Under the pieces are notes generated by a model. That model had not been told where the DNA came from. It saw only the letters and a program-made list of their open reading frames with translations, and searched no databases. A stretch of 49,084 bases of DNA from CAZJYI01 sp964550025 (lineage in GTDB: Bacteria; Verrucomicrobiota; Kiritimatiellia; UBA8416; CAYOBW01): contig CAZJYI010000082.1 in assembly GCA_964550025.1 (NCBI GenBank), forward strand, positions 1-49,084, given 5' to 3'. Both the position numbers and the translations under genes were made by a program. Shown here piece after piece: positions 41,850 through 49,084 of this stretch (its first letter is position 1; each line of letters opens with the position of its first letter).

Positions 41850-42816
41850 AGCGGTCGTATTCTTCGAGGCCCGAGAGCGTGGACATGGAGACGCGGATAC
41901 CGGCTTCGTAGACGGCGGCGATGGGGTTGAGGCCGGCGCAGAGGATGAGCCCCGTGCGGCCCTCGCCGACGGGCACGTCGAGCAGAGGGCGATTGGGCTC
42001 GCCGACGTAAAGAATGCCTCCGAGGCCCTGCTTCTCGATCTCCTTCCCAATCCGCCGGGCTACCGGGCTGGCTGCGGAAGGAATCTCGCGAAAACTGACG
42101 CCGATCGTGCCGGTGCCGGTACGCGCGCACTCTCGTACGGTCGTCATGCCCGCCCTGACGAAGACCTGCAACGGGTCCAGCGTGCTGCCCGAGTACTCGA
42201 TCAGCTCGACAAAGTGCACGGGGGATCCGGCGCGCATCTCCAGCAGGCCGCCGAAACGCGAAGCGACCGCAATCCCCTCGCGGAGAAGCAGACCGTTCAC
42301 AGTCACACTGCAGATTGTGCCGACTCCAAGCCGCCCTTCGGGGATTCTGACATTGCCCAGCTTTTCGCCCGCACGGGCCACGGCAAAGCGCGTGCCGACG
42401 CCCAGCCCGGCATCGAGAACGCCCCGGATCTCACGGTACGTCATTTCCCAGGCCCGTTCGTCAATGGTGGCAACGTTGGCGATGACCTCGCCGCGGCCGT
42501 CGCGGCTGCTATAGGACATGCTGTAGCTCAGGCCATCCACTCTCGCCGAAACGAGGCTTGGCTTCTCGAGTGCATGTGAGCGCGAAAGCTCGGCCAGCCC
42601 CCGGTCGGTAATGCTGCGCCCGCGCCGGCGGCTCACAAAGCGGGTCAACCCCTGGCTGTCGAGCTCCAACAGATAGAGCCTCACGGTCCTGGGCTGGAGG
42701 TCTGTCCCCATCTCGGAGAGGCATTGAGCGATGCGCGATGCCCCTGCCGACCCACCAAGCTCATGCAGTGCTTTCAGAACCGCCAGTTTTGCACGTTCAC
42801 GCTTGCCTGTTGCCAT
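41812..42816 (-). CDS. NrpR-like nitrogen regulator (winged helix plus one NrpR/DUF128 domain)
   Basis: 334 aa. Residues 1-75 form a winged helix (LAVLKALHELGGSAGASRIA, then RTVRLYLLELDSQGLTRFVS), followed by a helical link. Residues 85-325 match the NrpR/DUF128 effector domain: GEVIANVATIDER, GLGVGTRFAVARAGEKLGNV, GVGTICSVTVNGLLL, VHFVELIEYSGSTLDPLQVF and GLNPIAAVYEAGI. In archaea NrpR represses nitrogen genes and is released by 2-oxoglutarate. Archaeal NrpR often has two such domains; this one has one. It is divergent from a glutamate dehydrogenase gene 348 bases away, which fits a nitrogen or glutamate role. Related proteins occur in Lentisphaerota and other bacteria. Confidence 0.85.
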   Translation of the reverse strand: MATGKRERAKLAVLKALHELGGSAGASRIAQCLSEMGTDLQPRTVRLYLLELDSQGLTRFVSRRRGRSITDRGLAELSRSHALEKPSLVSARVDGLSYSMSYSSRDGRGEVIANVATIDERAWEMTYREIRGVLDAGLGVGTRFAVARAGEKLGNVRIPEGRLGVGTICSVTVNGLLLREGIAVASRFGGLLEMRAGSPVHFVELIEYSGSTLDPLQVFVRAGMTTVRECARTGTGTIGVSFREIPSAASPVARRIGKEIEKQGLGGILYVGEPNRPLLDVPVGEGRTGLILCAGLNPIAAVYEAGIRVSMSTLSGLEEYDRFKTVAEIGRMMK

Positions 42817-43164
42817 AGCAGGGCCTCACTCAAATCGCCATTATGCCGTTTATTATTGCTGTTTCTCACAGGTCTCACACGCCCCATAAGTCCCATATTG
42901 CAAAGACTTAGACCCGTTGTGGAGAAATTCATATACGGCAAGTTTGCCGTTTCTGCAAGTGATTTTTCTCGCATCAACCACGACTATTGCCTTGCGAATT
43001 GCCGTTTCCTTCCGCTACGGTTCTTCTGTCACGGGAGAACACATTGGGGTCTGCCGGCGGAATCTAGAACCATACGGCCGGCGATGACAGCGCACAGGCG
43101 GCGGCACGCAGCCGCCGCCGCAGGCAGGCCCGAACCGGCCAAAGTCGAAGAGAGGGAGCACACG
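42817..43164. other. Divergent intergenic region between NrpR-like gene and gdhA
   Basis: 348 bases, clearly AT-richer than the coding DNA, with no gene. TGCCGTTT occurs at 42844, 42945 and 43000, and a perfect inverted repeat lies at 42935-42950. The region should carry the promoters of both genes and the operators of the regulator. An ORF can be extended upstream of gdhA through this region, but the true gdhA start is at 43165. Confidence 0.6.
42935..42950. promoter_or_regulatory. Candidate operator: perfect 7-2-7 palindrome ACGGCAA-GT-TTGCCGT
   Basis: The two 7-base arms are exact reverse complements. The right half, extended to TGCCGTTT, also occurs at 42844 and 43000, giving three half-sites in one intergenic region. 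This is a likely binding site for the adjacent NrpR-like protein, but it differs from the GGAA-N6-TTCC operators of methanogens. Confidence 0.55.
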
Positions 43165-44502
43165 ATGGGCTATATCGAAGAAGTGATGGAACGCGTAACC
43201 AAACGTAACGCGGGTGAGCAGGAGTTCCTGCAGGCCGTCAAGGAAGTGCTGGATTCGCTAGGTCCGGTGATCGAGCGCAACCCCCAGTACGAAGAGGCCA
43301 GGATCCTGGACCGCATCACGGAGCCGGAACGCCAGATCATGTTCCGCGTGCCGTGGCAGGACGACAACGGCGTTGTCCAGGTCAACCGCGGTTTCCGTTT
43401 CGAGTTCAACAGCGCGCTGGGCCCCTACAAGGGCGGCCTCCGCTTCCACCCCAGTGTCAACCAGAGCATCCTGAAGTTCCTCGGCTTCGAGCAGATCTTC
43501 AAGAACTCGCTGACGACGCTGCCCATGGGCGGCGGCAAGGGCGGATCGGACTTCGACCCCAAAGGCAAGTCCGACAACGAAGTCATGCGCTTCTGCCAGT
43601 CTTTCATGACCGAGCTGCAGCGTCACATCGGCGCCAACACCGACGTCCCGGCGGGCGATATCGGCGTCGGCGGGCGCGAGATCGGCTTCATGTTCGGGCA
43701 GTACAAGCGCCTGCGCAACGAGTTCGTCGGCGTGCTGACGGGCAAAGCCCTGGGTTGGGGCGGCTCGCTGATCCGTCCGGAAGCCACGGGCTACGGCGCA
43801 GTCTACCTCGCCGAGGAGATGCTGAAGACCCGCGACGAGACGTTCGAGGGCAAGATTTGCACGGTATCCGGTTCCGGCAACGTCGCGCAGTACACGGTCG
43901 AGAAGGTCAACCAGCTCGGCGGCACCTGCGTGTCCCTGTCCGACTCGAACGGCACAATCTACGACAAGAACGGCATCGACGCCGAGAAACTGGCGTGGGT
44001 CATGGAGCTGAAGAACGTGCGCCGGGGCCGCATCAAGGAATACGCCGACGTGTTCAACGCGGAGTACCGCGAAGGCGTGCGCCCCTGGGACATCCCCTGC
44101 GACTGCGCATTCCCCAGCGCGACCCAGAACGAAATCAGCGGCGAAGACGCGGCCAAGCTGCTCGAGAACGGCTGCCACCTGGTGAGTGAGGGCGCCAACA
44201 TGCCCAGCACGCCGGAAGCCGTGGACCTGTTCGTCGAGAAGCGCATTCTCTACGGGCCGGGCAAAGCCGCCAACGCCGGTGGCGTCGCCACCTCCGGTCT
44301 CGAGATGAGCCAGAACTCGACGATGATGCAGTGGCCCCGCGAGGAAGTCGACCAGAAGCTCAACGGCATCATGGTCAGCATCCACGAGGCCTGCAAGGCT
44401 GCGGCCGAGGAGTACGGCCAGCCCGGCAACTACGTCATGGGCGCCAACATCGCCGGCTTCGTCAAGGTCGCCGACGCCATGCTGGACCAGGGACTTGTCT
44501 AA
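43165..44502 (+). CDS. gdhA: Glutamate dehydrogenase (NADP-type, hexameric class)
   Basis: 445 aa, the normal length of the bacterial 50-kDa class. It interconverts 2-oxoglutarate plus ammonia and glutamate. The N-terminal domain has GPYKGGLRFHPSVN and the active-site PMGGGKGGSDFDPKGKS, with the substrate-binding and catalytic Lys. DVPAGDIGVGGREI and the dinucleotide fold VSGSGNVAQYTVEKVNQLG follow. The end GANIAGFVKVADAM is typical. The ATG at 43165 has an AGAGGGAG ribosome-binding site. The conserved family start YIEEVMERVTKRN begins here. It is preceded by the shared intergenic region with NrpR-like sites and is followed by a terminator hairpin, so it forms a single-gene transcript under nitrogen control (inferred). 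Confidence 0.95.
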   Translation: MGYIEEVMERVTKRNAGEQEFLQAVKEVLDSLGPVIERNPQYEEARILDRITEPERQIMFRVPWQDDNGVVQVNRGFRFEFNSALGPYKGGLRFHPSVNQSILKFLGFEQIFKNSLTTLPMGGGKGGSDFDPKGKSDNEVMRFCQSFMTELQRHIGANTDVPAGDIGVGGREIGFMFGQYKRLRNEFVGVLTGKALGWGGSLIRPEATGYGAVYLAEEMLKTRDETFEGKICTVSGSGNVAQYTVEKVNQLGGTCVSLSDSNGTIYDKNGIDAEKLAWVMELKNVRRGRIKEYADVFNAEYREGVRPWDIPCDCAFPSATQNEISGEDAAKLLENGCHLVSEGANMPSTPEAVDLFVEKRILYGPGKAANAGGVATSGLEMSQNSTMMQWPREEVDQKLNGIMVSIHEACKAAAEEYGQPGNYVMGANIAGFVKVADAMLDQGLV

Positions 44503-44528
44503 GCTGTACTGACAGAGATTCAGAAGCG

Positions 44529-44564
44529 CGGGCGCCCCTGGACGGGGGCGCCCGTGTGCTTTTC
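44529..44564 (+). terminator. Rho-independent-type terminator of gdhA
   Basis: A perfect 10-base stem CGGGCGCCCC (44529) pairs with GGGGCGCCCG (44545-44554) around a 6-base loop and is followed by TGTGCTTTT. The T-tract is short, but the very GC-rich stem 27 bases after the stop codon makes termination likely. Confidence 0.75.
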
Positions 44565-44581
44565 CGGAGTACAATCAACCC

Positions 44582-47173
44582 ATGGACAGAGTTCAGCACA
44601 CCACCGGCTTGAAGGGGCTCGACCGGAGTCTCAAGGGAATCCACCCGGGCGACAACATCGTGTGGCAGGTCGACACGATCGAGGACTACCAGGCCTTTGT
44701 CTCACCGTACGTCGAGGAAGCCGTTCGTGACGGCAGGACCCTGATCTACTTCCGTTTTGCGGACCACGCGCCCCTGGTGAAAGCGTCCCCGCACGTCACG
44801 ACCGTCGAAGTCGACCGCCACGCGGGATTCGAGAACTTCACCGGGGCCATCCACGGTGCGATCAAGGAGGGGGGCCGCGGCGCCTACTACGTCTTCGACT
44901 GCCTCTCCGATCTGGCGGTCACGTGGTCTTCGGACCAGATGCTGGGCAACTTCTTTATGCTCACGTGCCCCTACCTCTACGACCTCGAGACCATCACGTA
45001 CTTCGCCGTGTTTCGCGGCCAGCACTCCCAGTTCGCCCTGACCCCCATCACGAACACCACGCAGCTCTTTCTCGATGTCTACCGGCATGCGGGGGCCCTC
45101 TATGTGCGGCCGATGAAGGTCCAGCACCGCTACTCGGACACCATGAACATGCTGCACGAGTGGCGCGGCGATGCGTTCAAGCCCGTCACGGCCAGCGCGC
45201 TGATCGCCTCCATCCTCACCTCGGCCCGGTGGTCGGGGCTGGTATCCGACCGCGGACCGGGATTCTGGGACCGGGCCTTCCTGGAGGCCGCCGAGGTGCA
45301 CGCGGAGGTCGAGGCGGGAACGCGTCCGCCCGAGGACGAGCGCCCCTGCTTCGAGAACCTGGTCGGGATGGTCATCTCGCGCGACGAGCTCATGCGGCCG
45401 CTGATCAACAGGTACCTGCAGCTCGAGGACATCCTGGATGTCCACCGCCGGATGCTCGGCACGGGGCTGATCGGGGGCAAGTCCGTCGGGATGCTCCTGG
45501 CACGCGCCATCCTCAAACGCGGCGACCCCCACTTCGAGGAGATCCTGGAGCCGCACGACTCGTTCTTCATCGGGTCGGACGTCTTCTACACGTATCTCGT
45601 GGAAAACGGGATCTGGTGGCTGAGGCAGCACCAGCGCAACGCCGAGGACTTCTACGAAAGCGCCACGCGGGCGCGGCGGCTCATCCTGACGGGCAAGTTC
45701 CCAGAACGCACCATGGAGCAGTTCGAGGAGATGCTGGACTACTTCGGGCAGTCGCCCTTCATCGTGCGGTCCAGCTCCCTGCTCGAGGACAATTTCGGCA
45801 ACGCCTTTGCAGGCAAATACGACAGCGTGTTCTGCGCCAACCAGGGGCCGCGCGCCCAGCGCCTGGAAGATCTCCTGGCCGCCGTCCGCACCATCTACGC
45901 CAGCGCGATGAGCGAACGCGCCCTGCGTTACCGCGCCCACCGCGGCATGCTTGACCGCGACGAACAGATGGCCCTGCTGGTCATGCGCGTTTCAGGGCAG
46001 GCCTACGGCAAGAAGTTCTACCCGCCCGTGGCCGGCGTGGGCCTCTCCTACAACCCCTACGTCTGGGACGAGTCCATCGACGCCAAGGCCGGCGTCGTCC
46101 GACTCGTGTTCGGGCTCGGCACCCGGGCCGTCGACCGCTCCGACGACGACTACACGCGACTCGTCGCCCTGAACGCGCCCGAACGACGCCCCGAGCACAG
46201 CTTCGACGAAGTCCGGCAGTACGCGCAGCGGCGCGTTGATTGCATCGACCTCGAAGGCAACCAGCTCGTTTCCTCGCACTTCCTGGACATCGTGGACGAT
46301 ACAGGGGAAATGCCGCTGCACTATTTCACTTCCGCGGACCGCTCCACGCGCGACCGGAACGGCAAGCGCGTTCCCGTGCTGACGTTTGACGGCCTGGTGT
46401 CAAAGACGGACTTCGTGAAAGACATTCGCGGAATGCTCGACGCACTGCACGCGGCGTACCAGTACCCCGTTGACATCGAGTTCACAGCGAATTTCGGCGA
46501 GGACGGCCGCTACATGATCAACCTCGTTCAATGCCGCCCGCTCCAGGCCAAGGGCACGGAGACTATCGATCTTCCCAAGGTGACGTTCCGTGACGAGGAT
46601 TGCGTCATCGAGGCACTCAGTGCCGTCATCGGGCAAAGCCGCGTCGTCTCCGTCGACTACATAGTCCACGTCGATCCGCCGGCCTACGGTGCCCTTCCCG
46701 TCAGGGAACGGTACGAAGTGGCCGAGTTGCTCGGCAGAATCAACCGGGCGATACCCGGTGGCGAGAACCAGACAATCATGCTCCTCGGCCCCGGCCGCTG
46801 GGGCACGAGCAGCCCGTCGCTTGGAATCCCGGTCAACTTCATGAACATCAACCGCGTCAACATCCTCTGCGAGATTGTCGCCATGCGCGAGGACCTTGTG
46901 CCGGACGTCTCGCTCGGCACGCATTTCCTCAACGAGCTCGTGGAGATGGACATGCTGTACCTGGCCCTGTTCCCGGGCCAGGGAGACAACTGTCTGCGAA
47001 GCGAGGTATTCGGGAACGTGCGCAACAGGTTGGTCGAACTCGTACCCGACGCCGGCAAGTGGGAAGACACGGTCAGAGTAGTCCAAGCCACGGACCTGTG
47101 CCCGGACGGCGAGGTCGAAGTCATCGCCGACAGCATGGAGCAGCGCGTGGTGTGCTATCTGAAGCACGAGTGA
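44582..47173 (+). CDS. PEP-synthase/PPDK-type ATP-grasp protein with RecA-like N-terminal domain
   Basis: 863 aa. Residues 1-240 look like a KaiC/RecA-type domain (TTGLKGLDRSLKGIHPGDNI), but where a P-loop would stand it has GDNIVWQVDTIEDYQ, without GxxxxGK[ST], so it is unlikely to bind ATP there. A PPDK_N-like ATP-grasp domain follows: GTGLIGGKSVGMLLARAIL, QSPFIVRSSSLLEDNFGNAF, AGKYDSVF. It continues to VQCRPLQAKG, the end of that domain. The last 200 residues include LLGPGRWGTSSPSLGIPVNF. No swivelling phospho-His domain (TxHxA motif) or PEP barrel is present, so normal PEP synthase chemistry is not expected. It starts 18 bases after the gdhA terminator. Its function is unknown. Confidence 0.8.
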   Translation: MDRVQHTTGLKGLDRSLKGIHPGDNIVWQVDTIEDYQAFVSPYVEEAVRDGRTLIYFRFADHAPLVKASPHVTTVEVDRHAGFENFTGAIHGAIKEGGRGAYYVFDCLSDLAVTWSSDQMLGNFFMLTCPYLYDLETITYFAVFRGQHSQFALTPITNTTQLFLDVYRHAGALYVRPMKVQHRYSDTMNMLHEWRGDAFKPVTASALIASILTSARWSGLVSDRGPGFWDRAFLEAAEVHAEVEAGTRPPEDERPCFENLVGMVISRDELMRPLINRYLQLEDILDVHRRMLGTGLIGGKSVGMLLARAILKRGDPHFEEILEPHDSFFIGSDVFYTYLVENGIWWLRQHQRNAEDFYESATRARRLILTGKFPERTMEQFEEMLDYFGQSPFIVRSSSLLEDNFGNAFAGKYDSVFCANQGPRAQRLEDLLAAVRTIYASAMSERALRYRAHRGMLDRDEQMALLVMRVSGQAYGKKFYPPVAGVGLSYNPYVWDESIDAKAGVVRLVFGLGTRAVDRSDDDYTRLVALNAPERRPEHSFDEVRQYAQRRVDCIDLEGNQLVSSHFLDIVDDTGEMPLHYFTSADRSTRDRNGKRVPVLTFDGLVSKTDFVKDIRGMLDALHAAYQYPVDIEFTANFGEDGRYMINLVQCRPLQAKGTETIDLPKVTFRDEDCVIEALSAVIGQSRVVSVDYIVHVDPPAYGALPVRERYEVAELLGRINRAIPGGENQTIMLLGPGRWGTSSPSLGIPVNFMNINRVNILCEIVAMREDLVPDVSLGTHFLNELVEMDMLYLALFPGQGDNCLRSEVFGNVRNRLVELVPDAGKWEDTVRVVQATDLCPDGEVEVIADSMEQRVVCYLKHE

Positions 47174-47221
47174 GAAACACCCCGTCATCGCCGGCCCCCA
47201 TTCCAATGCGCCTGCCCCATT

Positions 47222-47264
47222 TCTGTACTTGCACCTTGTTGCTCGCACAAAAATGCAGTACAGA
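47222..47264. promoter_or_regulatory. Inverted repeat upstream of the sigma-54 activator gene
   Basis: TCTGTACT at 47222-47229 and AGTACAGA at 47257-47264 are exact reverse complements, each flanked inside by TGCA/TGC. The 27-base spacing would suit a looped operator or a weak hairpin. It lies 34 bases before the start codon and could be the activator's own regulatory site. Confidence 0.4.
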
Positions 47265-47297
47265 TGCGTAGAACCAACTATATTGTAGGCATCGAAT

Positions 47298-48839
47298 ATG
47301 GAAACCAGCAAACGAACCGCAACCCAGATGGAGATTCTGTACGGGATTTCCCAGGCCATGGCCCACCAGCAGCACGACATATCGGCGCTCGTCAACGAGG
47401 TGCTGGACATTCTTGAGACTGAAATGGGCATGAAACGCAGCACCCTCACGCTGCGCCGCCCCGGAACGGACATCCTTGCGATCGAGGCGTCGCGCGGATT
47501 GACTCAGAAGGAGCGCGACCGCGGCCAGTACCGGATTGGCGAAGGGATAACCGGCCGCGTAGCCCAGCGGGGACAGGCCATCGTCATTCCTGACATCCGC
47601 GAAGACCCGAGTTTCCTCGACCGCACCCGATCCCACGGCGACGAACGCACGGCCTTTCTCTGCGCGCCCATTCTGCGCGAAGGGGAGGTCATCGGAACGC
47701 TCAGCATCACTATCCTGCCGGAAGACGACGAGTCGCTGCAGCAGGATCTCAGTTTTCTCCAGCTCGTGGCCAACCTGATCGCCGAAGCCGTCGCCACCAT
47801 CCAGGCGCAGGTGGAGGAACGCGAAAGCCTCATGCGCGAGAACCAGAAACTGCGGCAACAGCTCGGGGACCAATACCATCCGGGAAACCTGATCGGGAAC
47901 TGCGGTGCCATGCGTACGGTCTACCAACAGGTCTCCCAGGTTGCTGACAGCAATGCCACGGTGCTCATTCGCGGCGAATCCGGGACGGGGAAGGAACTGG
48001 TGGCCAAAGCCATCCACTATGCCAGCGACCGCAAGAACGGCCCCTTTGTCGCGGTCAACTGCGCCGCCCTGCCTGAACAGCTCATCGAGAGCGAGTTGTT
48101 CGGGCACGAGAAGGGCGCATTCACGGGTGCCGCGTACCAGCGACGCGGCAGGTTTGAGCTCGCCAACGGCGGGACGATCTTCCTCGACGAGATCGGCGAC
48201 ATCGCGCCGAGCGTGCAGGTGCGGCTCCTGCGCGTTCTTCAGGAGCGTTCCTTCGAGCGTGTGGGGGGGGCGGAAACGATCGGTATCAACGTACGCGTGC
48301 TTGCCGCCACGAGCCGCGACCTCGAGGACGCCATGCGGGAGAACCGTTTCCGCGAGGATCTTTTCTACCGTCTGAACGTGTTTCCCATCCACCTGCCCCC
48401 TCTGCGCGCGCGGCGCTCGGACGTTATTCTCCTGGCCGACCACTTCCTGGAGAAGTATGCCAAGGCATACGGGAAGAACATCAAGCGCATCTCGACCACG
48501 GCCATCAACATGATGGCCGCGTACCACTGGCCCGGCAACGTCCGCGAGCTCGAGAACTGCATCGAGCGCGCCGTGCTGACATCAACGGACGACGTCATTC
48601 ACGGGTACACGCTGCCGCCGTCCCTGCAGACCAGCGACCAGACGCACACCCGCCTGATCCCGGAGGAAGGCGCGAGTTTGAAGACGATGGTGGATTCGTA
48701 CGAACGCGAGATCATCGTGGACGCGCTCAAGAAGAAGCGCGGCAACGCGGCGGCCGCCGCCCGCTACCTGCAGACGACGCAACGCATCATCAACTACAAG
48801 ATAGGCAAGCTCGGCATCACGCCCAAGGCGTACCGGTGA
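47298..48839 (+). CDS. NifA-type sigma-54-dependent activator (GAF, AAA+, Fis-type HTH)
   Basis: 513 aa. A GAF domain (residues 20-170) with IGEGITGRVAQRGQAIVIPD precedes a short coiled linker and the sigma-54 activator AAA+ domain. Walker A is RGESGTGKELVAKAIH. GAFTGA, the sigma-54 contact loop, is intact in HEKGAFTGAAYQRRGRF. Walker B is GGTIFLDEIGDI and the arginine finger region is FREDLFYRLNVF. The C-terminal Fis-like HTH is present (KKKRGNAAAAARYLQTTQRI). It should activate sigma-54 promoters in response to a ligand of its GAF domain, as NifA does; the targets are unknown. An inverted repeat lies in front of it. Confidence 0.93.
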   Translation: METSKRTATQMEILYGISQAMAHQQHDISALVNEVLDILETEMGMKRSTLTLRRPGTDILAIEASRGLTQKERDRGQYRIGEGITGRVAQRGQAIVIPDIREDPSFLDRTRSHGDERTAFLCAPILREGEVIGTLSITILPEDDESLQQDLSFLQLVANLIAEAVATIQAQVEERESLMRENQKLRQQLGDQYHPGNLIGNCGAMRTVYQQVSQVADSNATVLIRGESGTGKELVAKAIHYASDRKNGPFVAVNCAALPEQLIESELFGHEKGAFTGAAYQRRGRFELANGGTIFLDEIGDIAPSVQVRLLRVLQERSFERVGGAETIGINVRVLAATSRDLEDAMRENRFREDLFYRLNVFPIHLPPLRARRSDVILLADHFLEKYAKAYGKNIKRISTTAINMMAAYHWPGNVRELENCIERAVLTSTDDVIHGYTLPPSLQTSDQTHTRLIPEEGASLKTMVDSYEREIIVDALKKKRGNAAAAARYLQTTQRIINYKIGKLGITPKAYR

Positions 48840-48874
48840 TCGGTGGGCAGGGATCAGTGACCGGAGATGGGCGA

Positions 48875-49084
48875 TCAGCGCACCTTTACGAGCAGCACCA
48901 GCAGGATGGGTGTGAGGAAGGCCTGTAGGAGGAGAAAGCGCAACAGCACCTGGGCGTTGGACCAGTCCAGGTTCTTGCGGCAGTGGTCGTGCAGCGGAAA
49001 GCGCACCTTGTGCAGCGCTCGGACCACGGCAATCTGCTCGGTCGTGCTCTCCCCGTTGTCGCCGGACCTGCCGTTGTCCCGGCC
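48875..49084 (-). CDS. mraY: C-terminus of MraY (phospho-N-acetylmuramoyl-pentapeptide transferase)
   Basis: Open minus-strand frame from the window edge to a stop at 48875. It contains FPLHDHCRKNLDWSNAQVLL and a final membrane helix ending in LVKVR, like the PLHHHxxxxGW...VRFW...LKVR end of MraY, which transfers phospho-MurNAc-pentapeptide to undecaprenyl phosphate. Before it is an unusual Asn/Gly-rich stretch (RDNGRSGDNGES). The gene is partial; the rest is outside the window. It converges with the activator gene. Confidence 0.65.
   Translation of the reverse strand, partial: GRDNGRSGDNGESTTEQIAVVRALHKVRFPLHDHCRKNLDWSNAQVLLRFLLLQAFLTPILLVLLVKVR

Noticed and set aside
41411..41911. ORFs spanning the N run
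   Set aside because: They translate unknown bases and proline/histidine-rich repeat DNA; not genes.
43258..44574. 438-aa antisense ORF over gdhA, and similar ones at 44702-45940 and 47121-48527
   Set aside because: All are opposite strongly conserved proteins and read as Val/Asp/Arg-rich shadows without motifs.
47227..47245. Possible sigma-54 (-24/-12) promoter before the activator gene
   Set aside because: A TTGCAC...TTGC pattern is present, but the GG of the -24 element is missing and the spacing is one base short.

Overview
The window is high-GC bacterial DNA, probably one scaffold of a metagenome-assembled genome: it contains a 10-base run of N at 41677-41686. No rRNA, tRNA or CRISPR array was found. 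Several traits point to the PVC superphylum, most likely a Kiritimatiellota/Lentisphaerota-like or planctomycete-like organism. These are secreted GH29 fucosidase, sialate O-acetylesterase-type esterases, very long PQQ-type propellers, tandem glycoside-hydrolase-like proteins, a bacterial NrpR-like regulator, and many degenerate short repeats. This placement is inference from gene style; no marker gene was compared.

Layout. 1-1050 is the end of a secreted-type beta-sandwich protein. 1202-5729 is a rearranged type I modification locus: HsdM is fused in frame to the C-terminal part of an AlbA/RecG-like ATPase, a small protein follows, and a half HsdS is fused in frame to a YgjP/DUF45 metallopeptidase domain. 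No hsdR is visible. 5841-16966 is a four-gene polysaccharide-utilisation block: SASA esterase, GH29, PQQ propeller and a double GH-like protein. It carries a long imperfect inverted repeat at 7557-7686 and an in-frame repeat insertion. 17261-21103 is a patchwork of small, coupled and broken genes (truncated P-loop NTPase, Fic protein, second SASA esterase, nucleotidyltransferase with a small partner, Gfo/Idh remnant). 21104-29195 holds an SDR dehydrogenase, a truncated ECF sigma factor, a methyltransferase, an HPt protein, shikimate kinase, a GAF/HD-GYP protein, a cysteine-cluster protein and a membrane protein.

29246-33786 (minus strand) is a compact three-gene module: a NACHT NTPase, a cytoplasmic-looking subtilisin-type protease and a small stand-alone protein that resembles a subtilisin propeptide/inhibitor. 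I consider it the best candidate for an undescribed defence or cell-suicide system. 33888-41387 (minus strand) is a tightly overlapping six-gene operon: three B12-binding-domain radical SAM proteins, two GNAT-like proteins and a GH3-type acyl-amido-synthetase. It looks like an uncharacterised biosynthetic pathway.

41388-49084 is more conserved: an NrpR-like regulator divergent from glutamate dehydrogenase with repeated operator-like motifs between them, a PEP-synthase-like ATP-grasp protein, a GAF/sigma-54 activator and the C-terminus of MraY. The N gap lies inside a duplicated segment whose left copy ends with the last codons of a second NrpR-like gene, so at least one paralogue is probably hidden in the gap.
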